From assembly GCA_022562915.1 (NCBI GenBank), contig JADFOJ010000002.1, positions 1-64,000 of the forward strand: a DNA stretch of 64,000 bases, given 5' to 3'. Both the position numbers and the translations under genes were made by a program. This DNA comes from Planctomycetota bacterium (GTDB lineage Bacteria; Planctomycetota; Phycisphaerae; Phycisphaerales; SM1A02). The notes beneath the pieces are model-generated. The model ran no database searches. It was not told where the DNA came from and saw nothing but the letters and a program-made list of their open reading frames with translations. The first letter of the stretch is position 1; every line of letters starts with the position of its first letter. Positions 37,671-46,171 of this stretch are shown in pieces.

Positions 37671-38045
37671 ATGACCTTCAAGAAATCCAACGAGGCGTTC
37701 TGGTGGTCGCTGTTCTCGGCCGGCGGCGTGCTGTCGGCGATGTTCCTGCCCGCCTTTGTCGTGATCTCCGGATACGTCCTGCCCAACCAGAGCAGCGCCG
37801 ACCCCGGCCGCGCCCCGTACGAGCACATCCACGGGATCGTCTCATGGTGGCCCGTGCGCGTCCTGCTGTTCGGCGTGATCGCGTTCACGTTCTTTCACGT
37901 GGCGCACCGCATCCGCCACGTCGTGAATGACCTTGGCTGGCGGCACCACACCGCCCCGCTGAGCCTGGTGTGCTATGGAGGCGCGTTTGCCGGCGCCGGC
38001 ACCGCGGCGTGGCTGCTGCTGACGCTGCCGTCCGTGGCTCAGTAG
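37671..38045 (+). CDS. frdD: Fumarate reductase membrane anchor, subunit D
   Basis: A 124-residue anchor with KKSNEAFWWSLFSAGGVLSA at the start and three helices (SAMFLPAFVVISGYVLP; VRVLLFGVIAFTFFHVAHRI; LVCYGGAFAGAGTAAWLLLT). FHVAHRIRHVVNDLG is the conserved FrdD loop. It lies 5 bases after frdC and ends the operon. Together with frdABC it completes a four-subunit quinone-linked complex. Confidence 0.9.
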   Translation: MTFKKSNEAFWWSLFSAGGVLSAMFLPAFVVISGYVLPNQSSADPGRAPYEHIHGIVSWWPVRVLLFGVIAFTFFHVAHRIRHVVNDLGWRHHTAPLSLVCYGGAFAGAGTAAWLLLTLPSVAQ

Positions 38046-38224
38046 CCCGGCCCGCGCGCGGCGGCCCACGGAGCCGCCGCGCCTGTCACGATTCCACGCC
38101 GAAAAGGTCAACACGGAGACCGGTCTGTTCTGCTACGGTGCGCTCGATGAGGCGGTGTGGCTGACCGATTCCGGTGCAGCCGAGCGGAGGTCGAATGGGG
38201 AAACTCGGATCAAGGAGAACGCGA

Positions 38225-40525
38225 ATGAGCATCATGCGGACGGGAATCATGATCGCCTCGAGCACAGCGGTCATGGCAGCAGTGCTGGCGACCCACGCAA
38301 CTGCCCAGGGCCGGGAGTTCGGTGGAAAGATTGCCCGTTCCTACGAGGACTCGGTCGAGTGGTGGCCGGAAGCGGTTCGCCCCCATCGGGATGCACCGAA
38401 TATCCTCATCCTGCTCCTGGACGATGTTGGATTCGCCCAACTCGGCCAGTCCTTCGGCGGCCTGATCGAGACCCCGAACATCGATCGCCTCGCCGCGAAC
38501 GGCCTGCGATTCAACAACTTCCACACGACCGCGTTGTGTTCGCCGTCGCGCGCGTCTCTGATGGCCGGTCGCTATCCGCACCATATCGGCCTGGGCAGCC
38601 ACGCGCTGACGGCGATGGGCTTCCCGGGATACAACGCGATGGTGCCGGAGACGTGCAAGTCGGTTGCCAACTACCTGCAGGACGCGGGCTACATCAACTA
38701 CGCGCTGGGCAAGTGGGACCACACCCCTGTCTACGAAATCTCGCAGGTCGGCCCGTTCAACCGGTGGCCCAGCGGCGAGGGCTTCCAGCACTCCTACTGC
38801 TTCATGGCGGCGGATATCCACCAGTTCATCCCGGTGATGTGGAATGACCACACGCCGGAGCCGTATCGCAAGACGTATCACCTCGACAAGGACCTCGCCG
38901 ATCGGGCCATTCATTGGATCACCGGGCACAAGTCGCTCAAGCCGGAGGACCCGTTCATGATGCTGTGGGCATCGGGTTCCATGCACTCGCCGCACCACGC
39001 CCCGAGCGAGTACATCGAAAAGTACAAGGGCCGGTTTGACATGGGCTGGGATCGTGCCCGCGAGATCATCATCGACAACCAGAAGAGGCTCGGCATCATC
39101 CCCTCCAACACCAGCCTCACCGAGCGGATCGATGAGATCCCGGCGTGGGACTCGCTCGACACCGATCACAAGCGGCTGTACGCGAGACAGATGGAGGTCT
39201 TCGCGGCCCAGATGGAGCACGTGGACCACCAGATCGGCCGAATCGTTGCCGCGTTGGAGCGCATAGGCGAACTGGACAATACGCTCATCTTCGTCACCTC
39301 CGACAATGGCGCGAGCGGCGAAGGAGGTCTCGCCGGAACGTTCAACGAGACCTACGTGCTGAACGGGTTGCAGACGCCGTTCGATGCCAGCATGCGTCAT
39401 TTCGACGCGTGGGGCGACGCCACGACCTACCCGCATTACCACGCGGGTTGGGCGATGGCCGGCAACACGCCGTTCCGGTACTTCAAGCAGAGCGAGCATC
39501 GCGGCGGGCAGCACGATGCGTTGATCGTTCACTGGCCCGACGGCATCAAGGCCAGGGGTGAGATCCGAAACCAGTATCACCACATCGCCGACATCGCACC
39601 GACGATCCTGGAGGTTGCGCACGTGACCGTCCCGGAGACCTATCACGGCGTGAAACAACAGCCGATGGACGGGACGTCGATGGCGTACGCCTTTGACAAC
39701 GCCGATGCGCCGAACCGAAAGACACGCCAGTACTACGAGATGTTCGGCAACCGCGCGATCTGGGCCGACGGCTGGAAAGCCGTGACGTTGCATGCCAATC
39801 GAATGCCGTGGGAACTGAACAAGGTTCTTCCGTTCGAGGATGACGAGTGGGAGCTGTACCACGTTGCCGTGGACTTCTCGGAGAGCACCGACGTCGCCGC
39901 TCAGCATCCCCGGAAGCTCCAGGAACTCATCGAGATGTTCGATGAAGAGGCGTGGAGGTACAACGTCTATCCGCTGTACGACGACATGATCAAGCGGATC
40001 ATGGTGCAGCAGGATCGGTTGTTCGGCGATCAGAAGCAGTACGTCTACTATGCGCCTGGTGCAATCCGGATCGCGGAGAAGGCGTCGGCCCCCGTCAAGA
40101 ACCGCTCGCACGACATTGTCACGACGATCGATCTCACCGGCGACGAGCACGGTGTCATCGTCGCGGTGGGCGGCATGACCGGCGGCTTCTCGATGTACAT
40201 CAAGGGCGGTCGCCTGCACTACGACTACAACTACCTCGACGGCGTGCACTACCACCTGGCGTCGCCGAAGCTTCGTCGTGGCAGGACGGAGCTGAAGTTC
40301 ACGTTCACCAGGACGAGGGAGTTCGGCGGCACCGGCGAGTTGTTCGTCAACGGCCGCAAGGTGGACGAGGTCGACATGCCCACGATGCACATCAGCACGT
40401 ATTCGCTCGCCGAGACGTTTGACGTCGGTCGCGACACGGGAACGCAGGTCGATTCGGCGTACGAGGGCGGCCCGTTCGTCTTCAACGGCGCCCTGGACCG
40501 TGTGATCATCACGCTTACGGATTGA
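38225..40525 (+). CDS. Secreted formylglycine-dependent arylsulfatase
   Basis: A 766-residue exported sulfatase. After signal RTGIMIASSTAVMAAVLATH comes the metal-binding start NILILLLDDVGFAQLG. The formylglycine motif is ALCSPSRASLMAGRYPHHIG, where the cysteine (about 104) is converted to the catalytic aldehyde by an FGE enzyme. ALGKWDHTP, LWASGSMHSPHHAP and VTSDNGASGEGG carry further active-site residues. Its length and the C-terminal beta domain (GDEHGVIVAVGGMTGGFSMY) match the large arylsulfatase A class. The natural substrate is not visible. AAGGAG 7 bases before ATG 38225 fixes the start. Confidence 0.94.
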   Translation: MSIMRTGIMIASSTAVMAAVLATHATAQGREFGGKIARSYEDSVEWWPEAVRPHRDAPNILILLLDDVGFAQLGQSFGGLIETPNIDRLAANGLRFNNFHTTALCSPSRASLMAGRYPHHIGLGSHALTAMGFPGYNAMVPETCKSVANYLQDAGYINYALGKWDHTPVYEISQVGPFNRWPSGEGFQHSYCFMAADIHQFIPVMWNDHTPEPYRKTYHLDKDLADRAIHWITGHKSLKPEDPFMMLWASGSMHSPHHAPSEYIEKYKGRFDMGWDRAREIIIDNQKRLGIIPSNTSLTERIDEIPAWDSLDTDHKRLYARQMEVFAAQMEHVDHQIGRIVAALERIGELDNTLIFVTSDNGASGEGGLAGTFNETYVLNGLQTPFDASMRHFDAWGDATTYPHYHAGWAMAGNTPFRYFKQSEHRGGQHDALIVHWPDGIKARGEIRNQYHHIADIAPTILEVAHVTVPETYHGVKQQPMDGTSMAYAFDNADAPNRKTRQYYEMFGNRAIWADGWKAVTLHANRMPWELNKVLPFEDDEWELYHVAVDFSESTDVAAQHPRKLQELIEMFDEEAWRYNVYPLYDDMIKRIMVQQDRLFGDQKQYVYYAPGAIRIAEKASAPVKNRSHDIVTTIDLTGDEHGVIVAVGGMTGGFSMYIKGGRLHYDYNYLDGVHYHLASPKLRRGRTELKFTFTRTREFGGTGELFVNGRKVDEVDMPTMHISTYSLAETFDVGRDTGTQVDSAYEGGPFVFNGALDRVIITLTD

Positions 40526-40664
40526 TCCGACGCGGATGGACCGATGGTTGGTTCGCACCGGCCGCGCGGGCCGTCACCGCGGCGCGTACGAAGTCCACGG
40601 CCCTGATCAGCGGATCAGACAGGGACCGGCGTTGGGGGCTCTACGAGAGATCGAGTTCCGGCCG
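40526..40664. other. Gene-free stretch carrying a short dispersed repeat
   Basis: 40554-40584 (CGCACCGGCCGCGCGGGCCG and on) matches 12498-12528 with three mismatches in 31 bases. Nothing else is recognised. Confidence 0.5.
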
Positions 40665-40820
40665 GTGAGGGTCGCAGTCATCACATCGTCGAGAGCGGAT
40701 TTCGGCGACCTGCACTGGCCGCTGCGGCACGTGCCGGCGCATCCGCGGATCGAGCCGAAGCTGATCGTCATGGGCGCCCATCCGTCGCCCGAATTAGGCT
40801 CGACCGCCGACGAAATCCGG
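40665..40820 (+). pseudogene. 5' fragment of a NeuC-type UDP-GlcNAc 2-epimerase gene
   Basis: From GTG 40665 the frame reads RVAVITSSRADFGDLHWPLR, then IEPKLIVMGAHPSPELGSTA, DEIR. This is the characteristic N-terminus of NeuC-like hydrolysing epimerases (SRADFG; IVMGAH; E-GST-DEI). Only about 52 codons remain of roughly 380, after which the match is lost. The gene would have served sialic or related nonulosonic acid synthesis. The hemL-like aminotransferase fragment at 13.6 kb may come from a similar sugar cluster. Confidence 0.72.
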
Positions 40821-40860
40821 CGTTCACGGCGAGCCTGCGCCCGGCTGCGACCTCCCCGAT

Positions 40861-42120
40861 TCAGTGCGAGAAACGTGATGCCGGCGCCATGGGCCGTGCC
40901 GGCGGGTTCTTCTCGAAGAACGCGATGCCTTCCCGAATGCCATCGAGCAGCTCGCCTGCAAGGTCGCGGCTGAAGCCCTCGCGAACCACGACGCGCAGCA
41001 CGGCCACGTCCTGGGCAGCCTCCGGCATGGTGTAGGCCGGTACCTGCCAACCCCTCAGGCGCAGTCGCTCCGAGAGGTCGTAGACGCTGTATGGCACGCC
41101 TTCCCGCATCGTGAACGTCAAGACCGGAATGGCGGTACCGTCCGAGAGCAGCTCGAAGGGACCGAGCTTCGCGATCTCGCCGGAGAGCCAGGTGGCGATG
41201 TCCCGGAGGGTGGTCATGACGTCCGTGTATCCGGCACGGCCCAGGCGCAGGAAGTTGTAGTACTGGCCGACCACCTGGTTGCCTGGGCGCGAGAAGTTCA
41301 GTGTGAAGGTCGGCATGTCGCCGCCCAGGTAGTTCACGTGGAAGATGAGCTCGTCAGGCAGGTCCTCGTGGCTGCGCCACATGATCCAACCGACGCCCGG
41401 GTACACGAGACCGTACTTGTGTCCCGAGGCGTTGATCGACTTCACCAGGGGCAGCCGAAAGTCCCACTCGAGGTCCGGCTGCAGGAAGGGAGCGACGAAG
41501 GCCCCGCTCGCGCCGTCGACGTGGAGCGGGACGTCCCAGTCCTTCTCCGCGTTGAGCTTGACGAGCGCATCGTGGATGTCCTTGATCGGCTCATACTCAC
41601 CCGTGTAGGTGGTACCCAGGATCGCCACGACCCCGATCGTGTTCTCGTCGCACGCGTTCACGACCTGTTCGGACGTGATCACGTACCGTCCGCGCTCCAT
41701 CGGCAGATACCGGGGCTCGACGTCCCAATAGCGGCAGAACTTCTCCCAGACGACTTGGACGTTCGAGCCCATGATCATGTTCGGCCGGTCGCCGGCCTTG
41801 TTCTGCGTCTTCATCCGTGTGCGCGACCGCCATTTCAGGGCGAGGCCCGCAAGCATCACGGCCTCGGACGAGCCGATGGTGGAGACGCCCGCACCCGATC
41901 CGTCGACGTCGCAGGAGCCCGCGCTGCCCCACTGTGCCAGGAGGGCCGGGAAGTCACTGATGCCGACGTTTCCGTCGGGTACCGGCTCGCAGTCCCAGGG
42001 GCACGCTGCGCCGATCACCAGCCTCACGAGTCCAGAGCGCGTCACCGTATTCACAGACGCACTTCGGCCCGGACGTCGTGAGGTCCTGACATGCCCGGAA
42101 TGAAGCATGGCTCGCGCCAC
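40861..42120 (-). pseudogene. Glutamate decarboxylase lacking its N-terminus, fused in frame to a dockerin-like piece
   Basis: The C-terminal 330 residues are a GadB-type PLP decarboxylase: STIGSSEAVMLAGLALKWRS, NMIMGSNVQVVWEKFCRYWD, VPLHVDGASGAFVAPFLQPD, the PLP lysine in NASGHKYGLVYPGVGW, and FTLNFSRPGNQVVGQYYN. About 110 N-terminal residues are missing. In their place the same frame reads CPWDCEPVPDGNVGISDFPA, LLAQWGSAGSCDVDGSG, a dockerin-like tail that belongs at the end of a secreted protein. The junction is near 41885. The chimera has no gap or stop but lacks part of the decarboxylase dimer interface, so it is probably inactive. Confidence 0.8.
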
Positions 42121-42472
42121 GACACGGCGAGGATGACGCCGGGTCGGACCTCAACGGGCCCGACGGTCGCCCGGTTGGCGAACTGACAGCCCAGACCGGC
42201 CCAGTTCACGAAGATGATGAGGCCGTCGTCGTTCGCGTCCGACGGTACCGTCGGCATCACCGACTTCCTCCAGCTGCTCGGAGCCTGGGGCGCTTGTCCG
42301 TAATCCCCCCCTTTACTGACCGATCCAAGGGACCCGCATCTCGGTGACCCCGGTCCTCCCGGGCCGGGGTTCGTTGACGGTGCTCCGGGCCCAGGTAGCC
42401 CGACCGGCAACCGGCGTCATTCGCCTCCGTCCTGTCCCTCTCCGTCGTTGACTCCGAGCGTGTACGACAAGA
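42121..42472. other. Gene-free region with a dockerin relic
   Basis: Apart from the relic at 42241-42303, it contains a GC stem ACCCCGG...CCGGGGT at 42347-42371 without a T run. No complete gene. Confidence 0.5.
42241..42303 (+). pseudogene. Orphan dockerin-like gene end
   Basis: On the plus strand the frame reads DGTVGITDFLQLLGAWGACP and then TAA, the standard end of the dockerin-tailed proteins. Upstream the frame dissolves into unrelated sequence, so the body of the gene is gone. Confidence 0.75.
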
Positions 42473-43735
42473 TCAGAGCGCGTGCAGCGTGCCCGTGCTA
42501 GCCTTGGCGACCATCGCGGCCAGGCGATCGAGACCCGTGACCACTTCGTCGCGCGGTGAGCCGAACGAGAAACGGACGTACCCGGCCAGCGCGCTCGGCC
42601 CGCGTCGCTCGTGGCGGGGGTCCACGTCGAAGTACGCGCCGGGGACGGTCAGGACCTTGACGCCGAACCCCGCGCGCATGAAACGCTCGCCATCGTCGAG
42701 GGGACGCGGCAAGTCCTCGATCGATCCGAACGCATAGAAGGTGCCCTGGGGACTCTGGGGGAACCGTACGCCCATGGCGCCGAGACGTTCAAGGGTGATG
42801 CGCTGCTTGGCGGCGAACTCCTGCCGGACCGCGTCGCACTCCTGGTCGGCGCGGGCCGGTTCGAGCACGTCGATGGCCGCCCGCTGGATCGGGCGCGACG
42901 GCCCGCCGTCGAGGAAGCTCCCGGCCGCCGTCATGGTCTGAATGATCTCGCGCGGGGCGACGACCCAGCCCACGCGCCAGCCCGGGTATCGAAAGCACTT
43001 GGTGAGCCCGTCCACGATCACGACCGGGTCGCGCTCGACATCTTCCACGAACGCCGCGGCGCTGACCGGCACGGCCCCTTCGGAGCCGTAGACGTAGTGG
43101 GAGTAGTACTCGTCGAGGACCAGCGTGCATGATGACCGCCGGGCGATCTCGAGCCATGCGTGCAGCTCATCGCCGCGGATGACCACACCGGTGGGGTTGC
43201 ATGGGTTGCTGACGATGAGCGTATCGAGCCGATCGGAGTCAACGATCTTTGCGAGACGCGAAGGCTCGATGCGAAACCCCTCGTCGGCCGCGAGCTCGAT
43301 GCGACGGGTTCGAACCTGCGCGAAAGTGCGAAGCAGGTCTTCGTACGCCGTGTAGTCCGGTGTGAAGTGGCCCAGCCGGGTCGTGCCCAGCGCGGCCCCG
43401 CAACGGGTGAGGCCGCTGCGGCCGCCCGGCGAGATCATCACGTTCTCGACGGCGTATTGTGAGGCCTTGCCCTTGCGGTACAGCCGGTTGTAGTGCGCGG
43501 CAACGGCCTCGCGCAGCTCGGGCAGCCCCTCGACCGGACCGTAGGCGTGATCGGCGGTCTCGATCTTCAAGTGCGCAACCCGCGGCGGCGCGCCGGACAA
43601 CTCACCGACCTCGGGCTGCCCCTGGCCCAGATTGATCCACTCGGGGTCACCGTGGGTGAACCCGAGGCGTGCGGCCATCTCGTTGACCCGGATCACGCCC
43701 ATGAAGGGCAGCGATCGAAATGACGCGTTCAGCAT
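42473..43735 (-). CDS. Class I/II PLP aminotransferase
   Basis: A 420-residue fold-type I enzyme. Blocks: WINLGQGQPEVGELSG, DHAYGPVEGLPELREAVAAH, NVMISPGGRSGLTRCGAALG, VSNPCNPTGVVIRGDELHAW, TLVLDEYYSHYVYG, the Schiff-base lysine in IVDGLTKCFRYPGWRVGWVV, and YVRFSFGSPRDEVV with the substrate-carboxylate arginine. It is related to aspartate and aromatic aminotransferases, but the amino-acid substrate is unclear. Start ATG 43735 (MLNASFRSLP) is better than 43843, which would add a proline-rich stretch. The gene is intact and stands alone between scarred regions. Confidence 0.92.
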   Translation of the reverse strand: MLNASFRSLPFMGVIRVNEMAARLGFTHGDPEWINLGQGQPEVGELSGAPPRVAHLKIETADHAYGPVEGLPELREAVAAHYNRLYRKGKASQYAVENVMISPGGRSGLTRCGAALGTTRLGHFTPDYTAYEDLLRTFAQVRTRRIELAADEGFRIEPSRLAKIVDSDRLDTLIVSNPCNPTGVVIRGDELHAWLEIARRSSCTLVLDEYYSHYVYGSEGAVPVSAAAFVEDVERDPVVIVDGLTKCFRYPGWRVGWVVAPREIIQTMTAAGSFLDGGPSRPIQRAAIDVLEPARADQECDAVRQEFAAKQRITLERLGAMGVRFPQSPQGTFYAFGSIEDLPRPLDDGERFMRAGFGVKVLTVPGAYFDVDPRHERRGPSALAGYVRFSFGSPRDEVVTGLDRLAAMVAKASTGTLHAL

Positions 43736-43866
43736 TGCACCGTGCAAGGTAGCACAAAGAATGCCCCGTCGAAGCGAGCCCTGTTCGGTGCTCCGCAAGG
43801 GCGGCGGGAAATCAGTCGGCGGGTGCCCCGGCGGGCGCAGCACGGCCCTTTCCGCCGACGCGATGC

Positions 43867-44028
43867 TAGAGCGGGTTCACTCCATCTGTAGCGTTCTGAG
43901 CACGATCATCTCCGCTGTGGTGACGTCGCCGAATCTCGGAATATCAGCAATATGCCGTCGATCCGGCGGCGCCACCACAGCGAAGAGCATCGCACTCAGA
44001 ACGCTACACCTGGAGTGAATCCGCTCTA
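43867..44028. mobile_element. MITE-like long imperfect palindrome
   Basis: TAGAGCGGGTTCACTCCA (43867-43884) pairs with TGGAGTGAATCCGCTCTA (44011-44028). Pairing goes on through GTAGCGTTCTGAG/CTCAGAACGCTAC and CGCTGTGGTG/CACCACAGCG, so almost the whole 162 bases fold into one stem of about 75 pairs with mismatches. It has no coding capacity. It ends 13 bases before the MNT start codon, so it forms the leader of the toxin-antitoxin pair. Confidence 0.88.
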
Positions 44029-44041
44029 TCCTTGGGATGTC

Positions 44042-44482
44042 ATGGAGCTTGAGACACAGACGCTCGAAAGGCGGGTTGCCTCCGTTGTCCGCGACCGGAG
44101 CGAGGTCGTCGTGGCCTGGGTATTCGGTTCCGCGGTGCGGGGCCGGCGGCGGCGGGACTCGGACGTCGACGTGGCTGTTCTCTTCGATGCCGGGCTTGTC
44201 AACACTGACAAGTTCCGCATCCGATGTGAGCTTGCGGGTGCGGTGGCCGCGGCCGCCGGTGTCGAGTTCGCCGATGTCGTTGACCTGGAGGCAGCGCCGC
44301 CGATGCTCGCGCATCAGATCCTCGGAACCGGGCACCTCCTGTTCTCCCGCGACGAGCGTCGCCGGGTGCTCGTGACGGCACGCCAGGTCATGCGGTTCAT
44401 CGACACGCGCCCGCTTCGACGGGTCCTGGACGAGGCGACGTTCAGGCGACTGAGAGAAGGGTCCTTCGGTCATATCGCGTGA
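44042..44482 (+). CDS. MNT-type nucleotidyltransferase (antitoxin of HEPN/MNT pair)
   Basis: A 146-residue protein with the minimal nucleotidyltransferase motif VFGSAVRGRRRRDSDVDVAV (GS at 29-30, metal aspartates D41 and D43). C-terminal helices (AHQILGTGHLLFSRDERRRV) are typical of MntA. In characterised pairs MntA adenylylates the HEPN toxin and silences it (family knowledge). The start at 44042 lies directly after the palindrome. The stop at 44480-44482 lies within the reading frame of the HEPN gene. Confidence 0.88.
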   Translation: MELETQTLERRVASVVRDRSEVVVAWVFGSAVRGRRRRDSDVDVAVLFDAGLVNTDKFRIRCELAGAVAAAAGVEFADVVDLEAAPPMLAHQILGTGHLLFSRDERRRVLVTARQVMRFIDTRPLRRVLDEATFRRLREGSFGHIA

Positions 44483-44546
44483 GATTGCGGCAAACCGGCT
44501 GCGACGCCTCGAGCAGAGCGTCAATCGACTCACGCAGCGTGCCGCA

Positions 44547-44918
44547 ATGCCCCTTGGTAAGTACCTGGCCGACAGCGATGCCCGGGTGATCGCGGAGCGC
44601 CACTTCCAGATTGCCGTGCAATGCCCGCTTGACATCGGTAACCACATCGTGGCCGAGCAAGGCCTTGGAACCCCCGATGATGCCGGTGGCATTCTCGACT
44701 GCCTCGAGCGCGCCGGTGTCGTAACCCAGGATCTTCATGAGCGGACGCGCGGCCTGGCCGGTTTCCGCAATGTCCTGGTTCACGACTACCTCGACATCGA
44801 TCACCACACGGTTCACGCACTCCTGCAGCGGGTCAGCGATCTCGTCGAACTCGGACGGGTACTTGGCGACTATGTTGATCGTCCGGATCGGCACTCCGGC
44901 GACCCTCCGCGGCACTGA
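44547..44918 (+). CDS. HEPN-domain ribonuclease (DUF86 toxin), N-terminus lost or differently started
   Basis: From ATG 44547 the protein has 123 residues: VIAERHFQIAVQCPLDIGNH, IVAEQGLGTPDDAGGILDCL, and the catalytic R-x4-H in AGFRNVLVHDYLDIDHHTVH. In-frame homology extends upstream to about 44469 (VISREIAANRLRRLEQSVNR), as in full-length DUF86 proteins, but the codons there are GTC ATA TCG and no ATG, GTG or TTG is available. Either a start codon has mutated or a shorter protein is made. The MNT gene overlaps this upstream part. Confidence 0.8.
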   Translation: MPLGKYLADSDARVIAERHFQIAVQCPLDIGNHIVAEQGLGTPDDAGGILDCLERAGVVTQDLHERTRGLAGFRNVLVHDYLDIDHHTVHALLQRVSDLVELGRVLGDYVDRPDRHSGDPPRH

Positions 44919-44950
44919 GGGATCCGTCGAGAGCCCGGTGCCGCGGGGCT

Positions 44951-46093
44951 TCAGCGGGAATTCGTCCTGGGGGGCGATGGATGCCGCGGCCGCTCGCGCA
45001 GCAGTGTCTTGATGGCGCGCTCGAGCTTCATGTAGTCGTCGTTTTCGACGGCGAACGCGGGATCGTCCGACTGGAAGAAGACCGGGCCGGGGTGAACGAA
45101 CCGGATGACGCCGCCGGCGTCGACGAGGAACGTGGCGCTCGTCGCGCGGCGCTCGCCCGTGGACAGGTACAGCGCGTTGAGCGCCGACCAGTCCTCGTCG
45201 ACGGCGATGACGCCGCCGTAGCCGAACTGCCGTGCCGCGGCCCGCACCGCGAGGTCGTCAACGGTGCGCGGCGGCTTGGGGTGATACACGCCGACGACGT
45301 CGAGGCCCTTCGATCCGTATTTACGGCGAAGCATCTCGATCGCGGGCAGGCTGTCGCGGCAGTACGGGCACGTGTCGGTCCACCACCGGTAGAGCGTCGC
45401 CTTCGCCTTTGCCGGCCGGTCCGCGGTACCGTCGATCCAGCGGTCGAACGCGGGTTCGCCGAACCGCGTGCCCACGAGGTCCTGGCCGCCGCGTTCCGGC
45501 GGAAGCGTCTCGAAGACCCGCGGCGTGCCGGGCTTGCCTCGCAGTGCGTCGATGATCGTGCGGGCGCGCTCGGCGCGTATGTGAAACGCGTTGAACCGCA
45601 CGATCCCCTGCTTGTCGATGATGACGACCCACGGCGTCCCGCCGGTCCTGTATCGCTGCATGAAAAGGGAGCGACGACCGGCGGTGCCGTCGTGGCCGAC
45701 GGGGATGTCGAGTTCGTACTCCCGGGCGGTCTCCCATGCGCGCCGCGCGGTGTTGGTCGAGAATCCCTCGAAGACCGTCTGCACGGCAACGAACGACACG
45801 TCGTCGACGCCCGCATAGGTCTTGATGAGCTGCTTGAGCGTGGGGAATCCCCGCGAGTGGCATCCGGGACACCACGACTGGAATCCCAGCATGAAGACGA
45901 CGGTGCCCTTGAGGTCCGTCACGTCGAGCGTGAGGCTCCCCTCGGGGAGATTGATCCACTCCGAGACGCCCCAGCTCGGCGCCGGACGACCGGCGATGCC
46001 CGGTGGAACCCGCTGTGCGTGCGCCGGCCGGGCGAGCAGGGCGACCAGGCCGATCATGGCGAGCCCGACGGCGGTGGTTTTCGTGTTGGTCAT
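44951..46093 (-). CDS. Exported protein with two thioredoxin-fold domains
   Basis: A 380-residue periplasmic protein. Signal TTAVGLAMIGLVALLARPAH, A. Domain 1 (about 35-185) is TlpA/AhpC-like with the redox pair in FQSWCPGCHSRGFPTLK and GTPWVVIIDKQGIVRF. Domain 2 (about 215-360) has WWTDTCPYCRDSLPAIEML and ATFLVDAGGVIRFVHPGP. Each domain holds a C-P-x-C pair, an unusual double arrangement. It likely reduces or transfers disulfides outside the cytoplasm. ATG 46093 is preceded by GGGAG. The open frame continues upstream only as antisense of der. Confidence 0.88.
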   Translation of the reverse strand: MTNTKTTAVGLAMIGLVALLARPAHAQRVPPGIAGRPAPSWGVSEWINLPEGSLTLDVTDLKGTVVFMLGFQSWCPGCHSRGFPTLKQLIKTYAGVDDVSFVAVQTVFEGFSTNTARRAWETAREYELDIPVGHDGTAGRRSLFMQRYRTGGTPWVVIIDKQGIVRFNAFHIRAERARTIIDALRGKPGTPRVFETLPPERGGQDLVGTRFGEPAFDRWIDGTADRPAKAKATLYRWWTDTCPYCRDSLPAIEMLRRKYGSKGLDVVGVYHPKPPRTVDDLAVRAAARQFGYGGVIAVDEDWSALNALYLSTGERRATSATFLVDAGGVIRFVHPGPVFFQSDDPAFAVENDDYMKLERAIKTLLRERPRHPSPPRTNSR

Positions 46094-46171
46094 GAACAAT
46101 ACTCCCGTGTACTGCCAACACCCCTGGTCGTCATTGTATTTCGTGCCCCGCCGCTGCGCTACAATCGGCCC

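Noticed and set aside
38130-38220. Possible tRNA before the sulfatase gene
   Set aside because: A GGTCGAAT-like stretch is there, but no acceptor stem, T-arm or anticodon arm pairs.
42236-42470. A complete small gene around the plus-strand dockerin relic
   Set aside because: Only the last 20 codons are convincing; the frame upstream has no signal peptide, start or domain.
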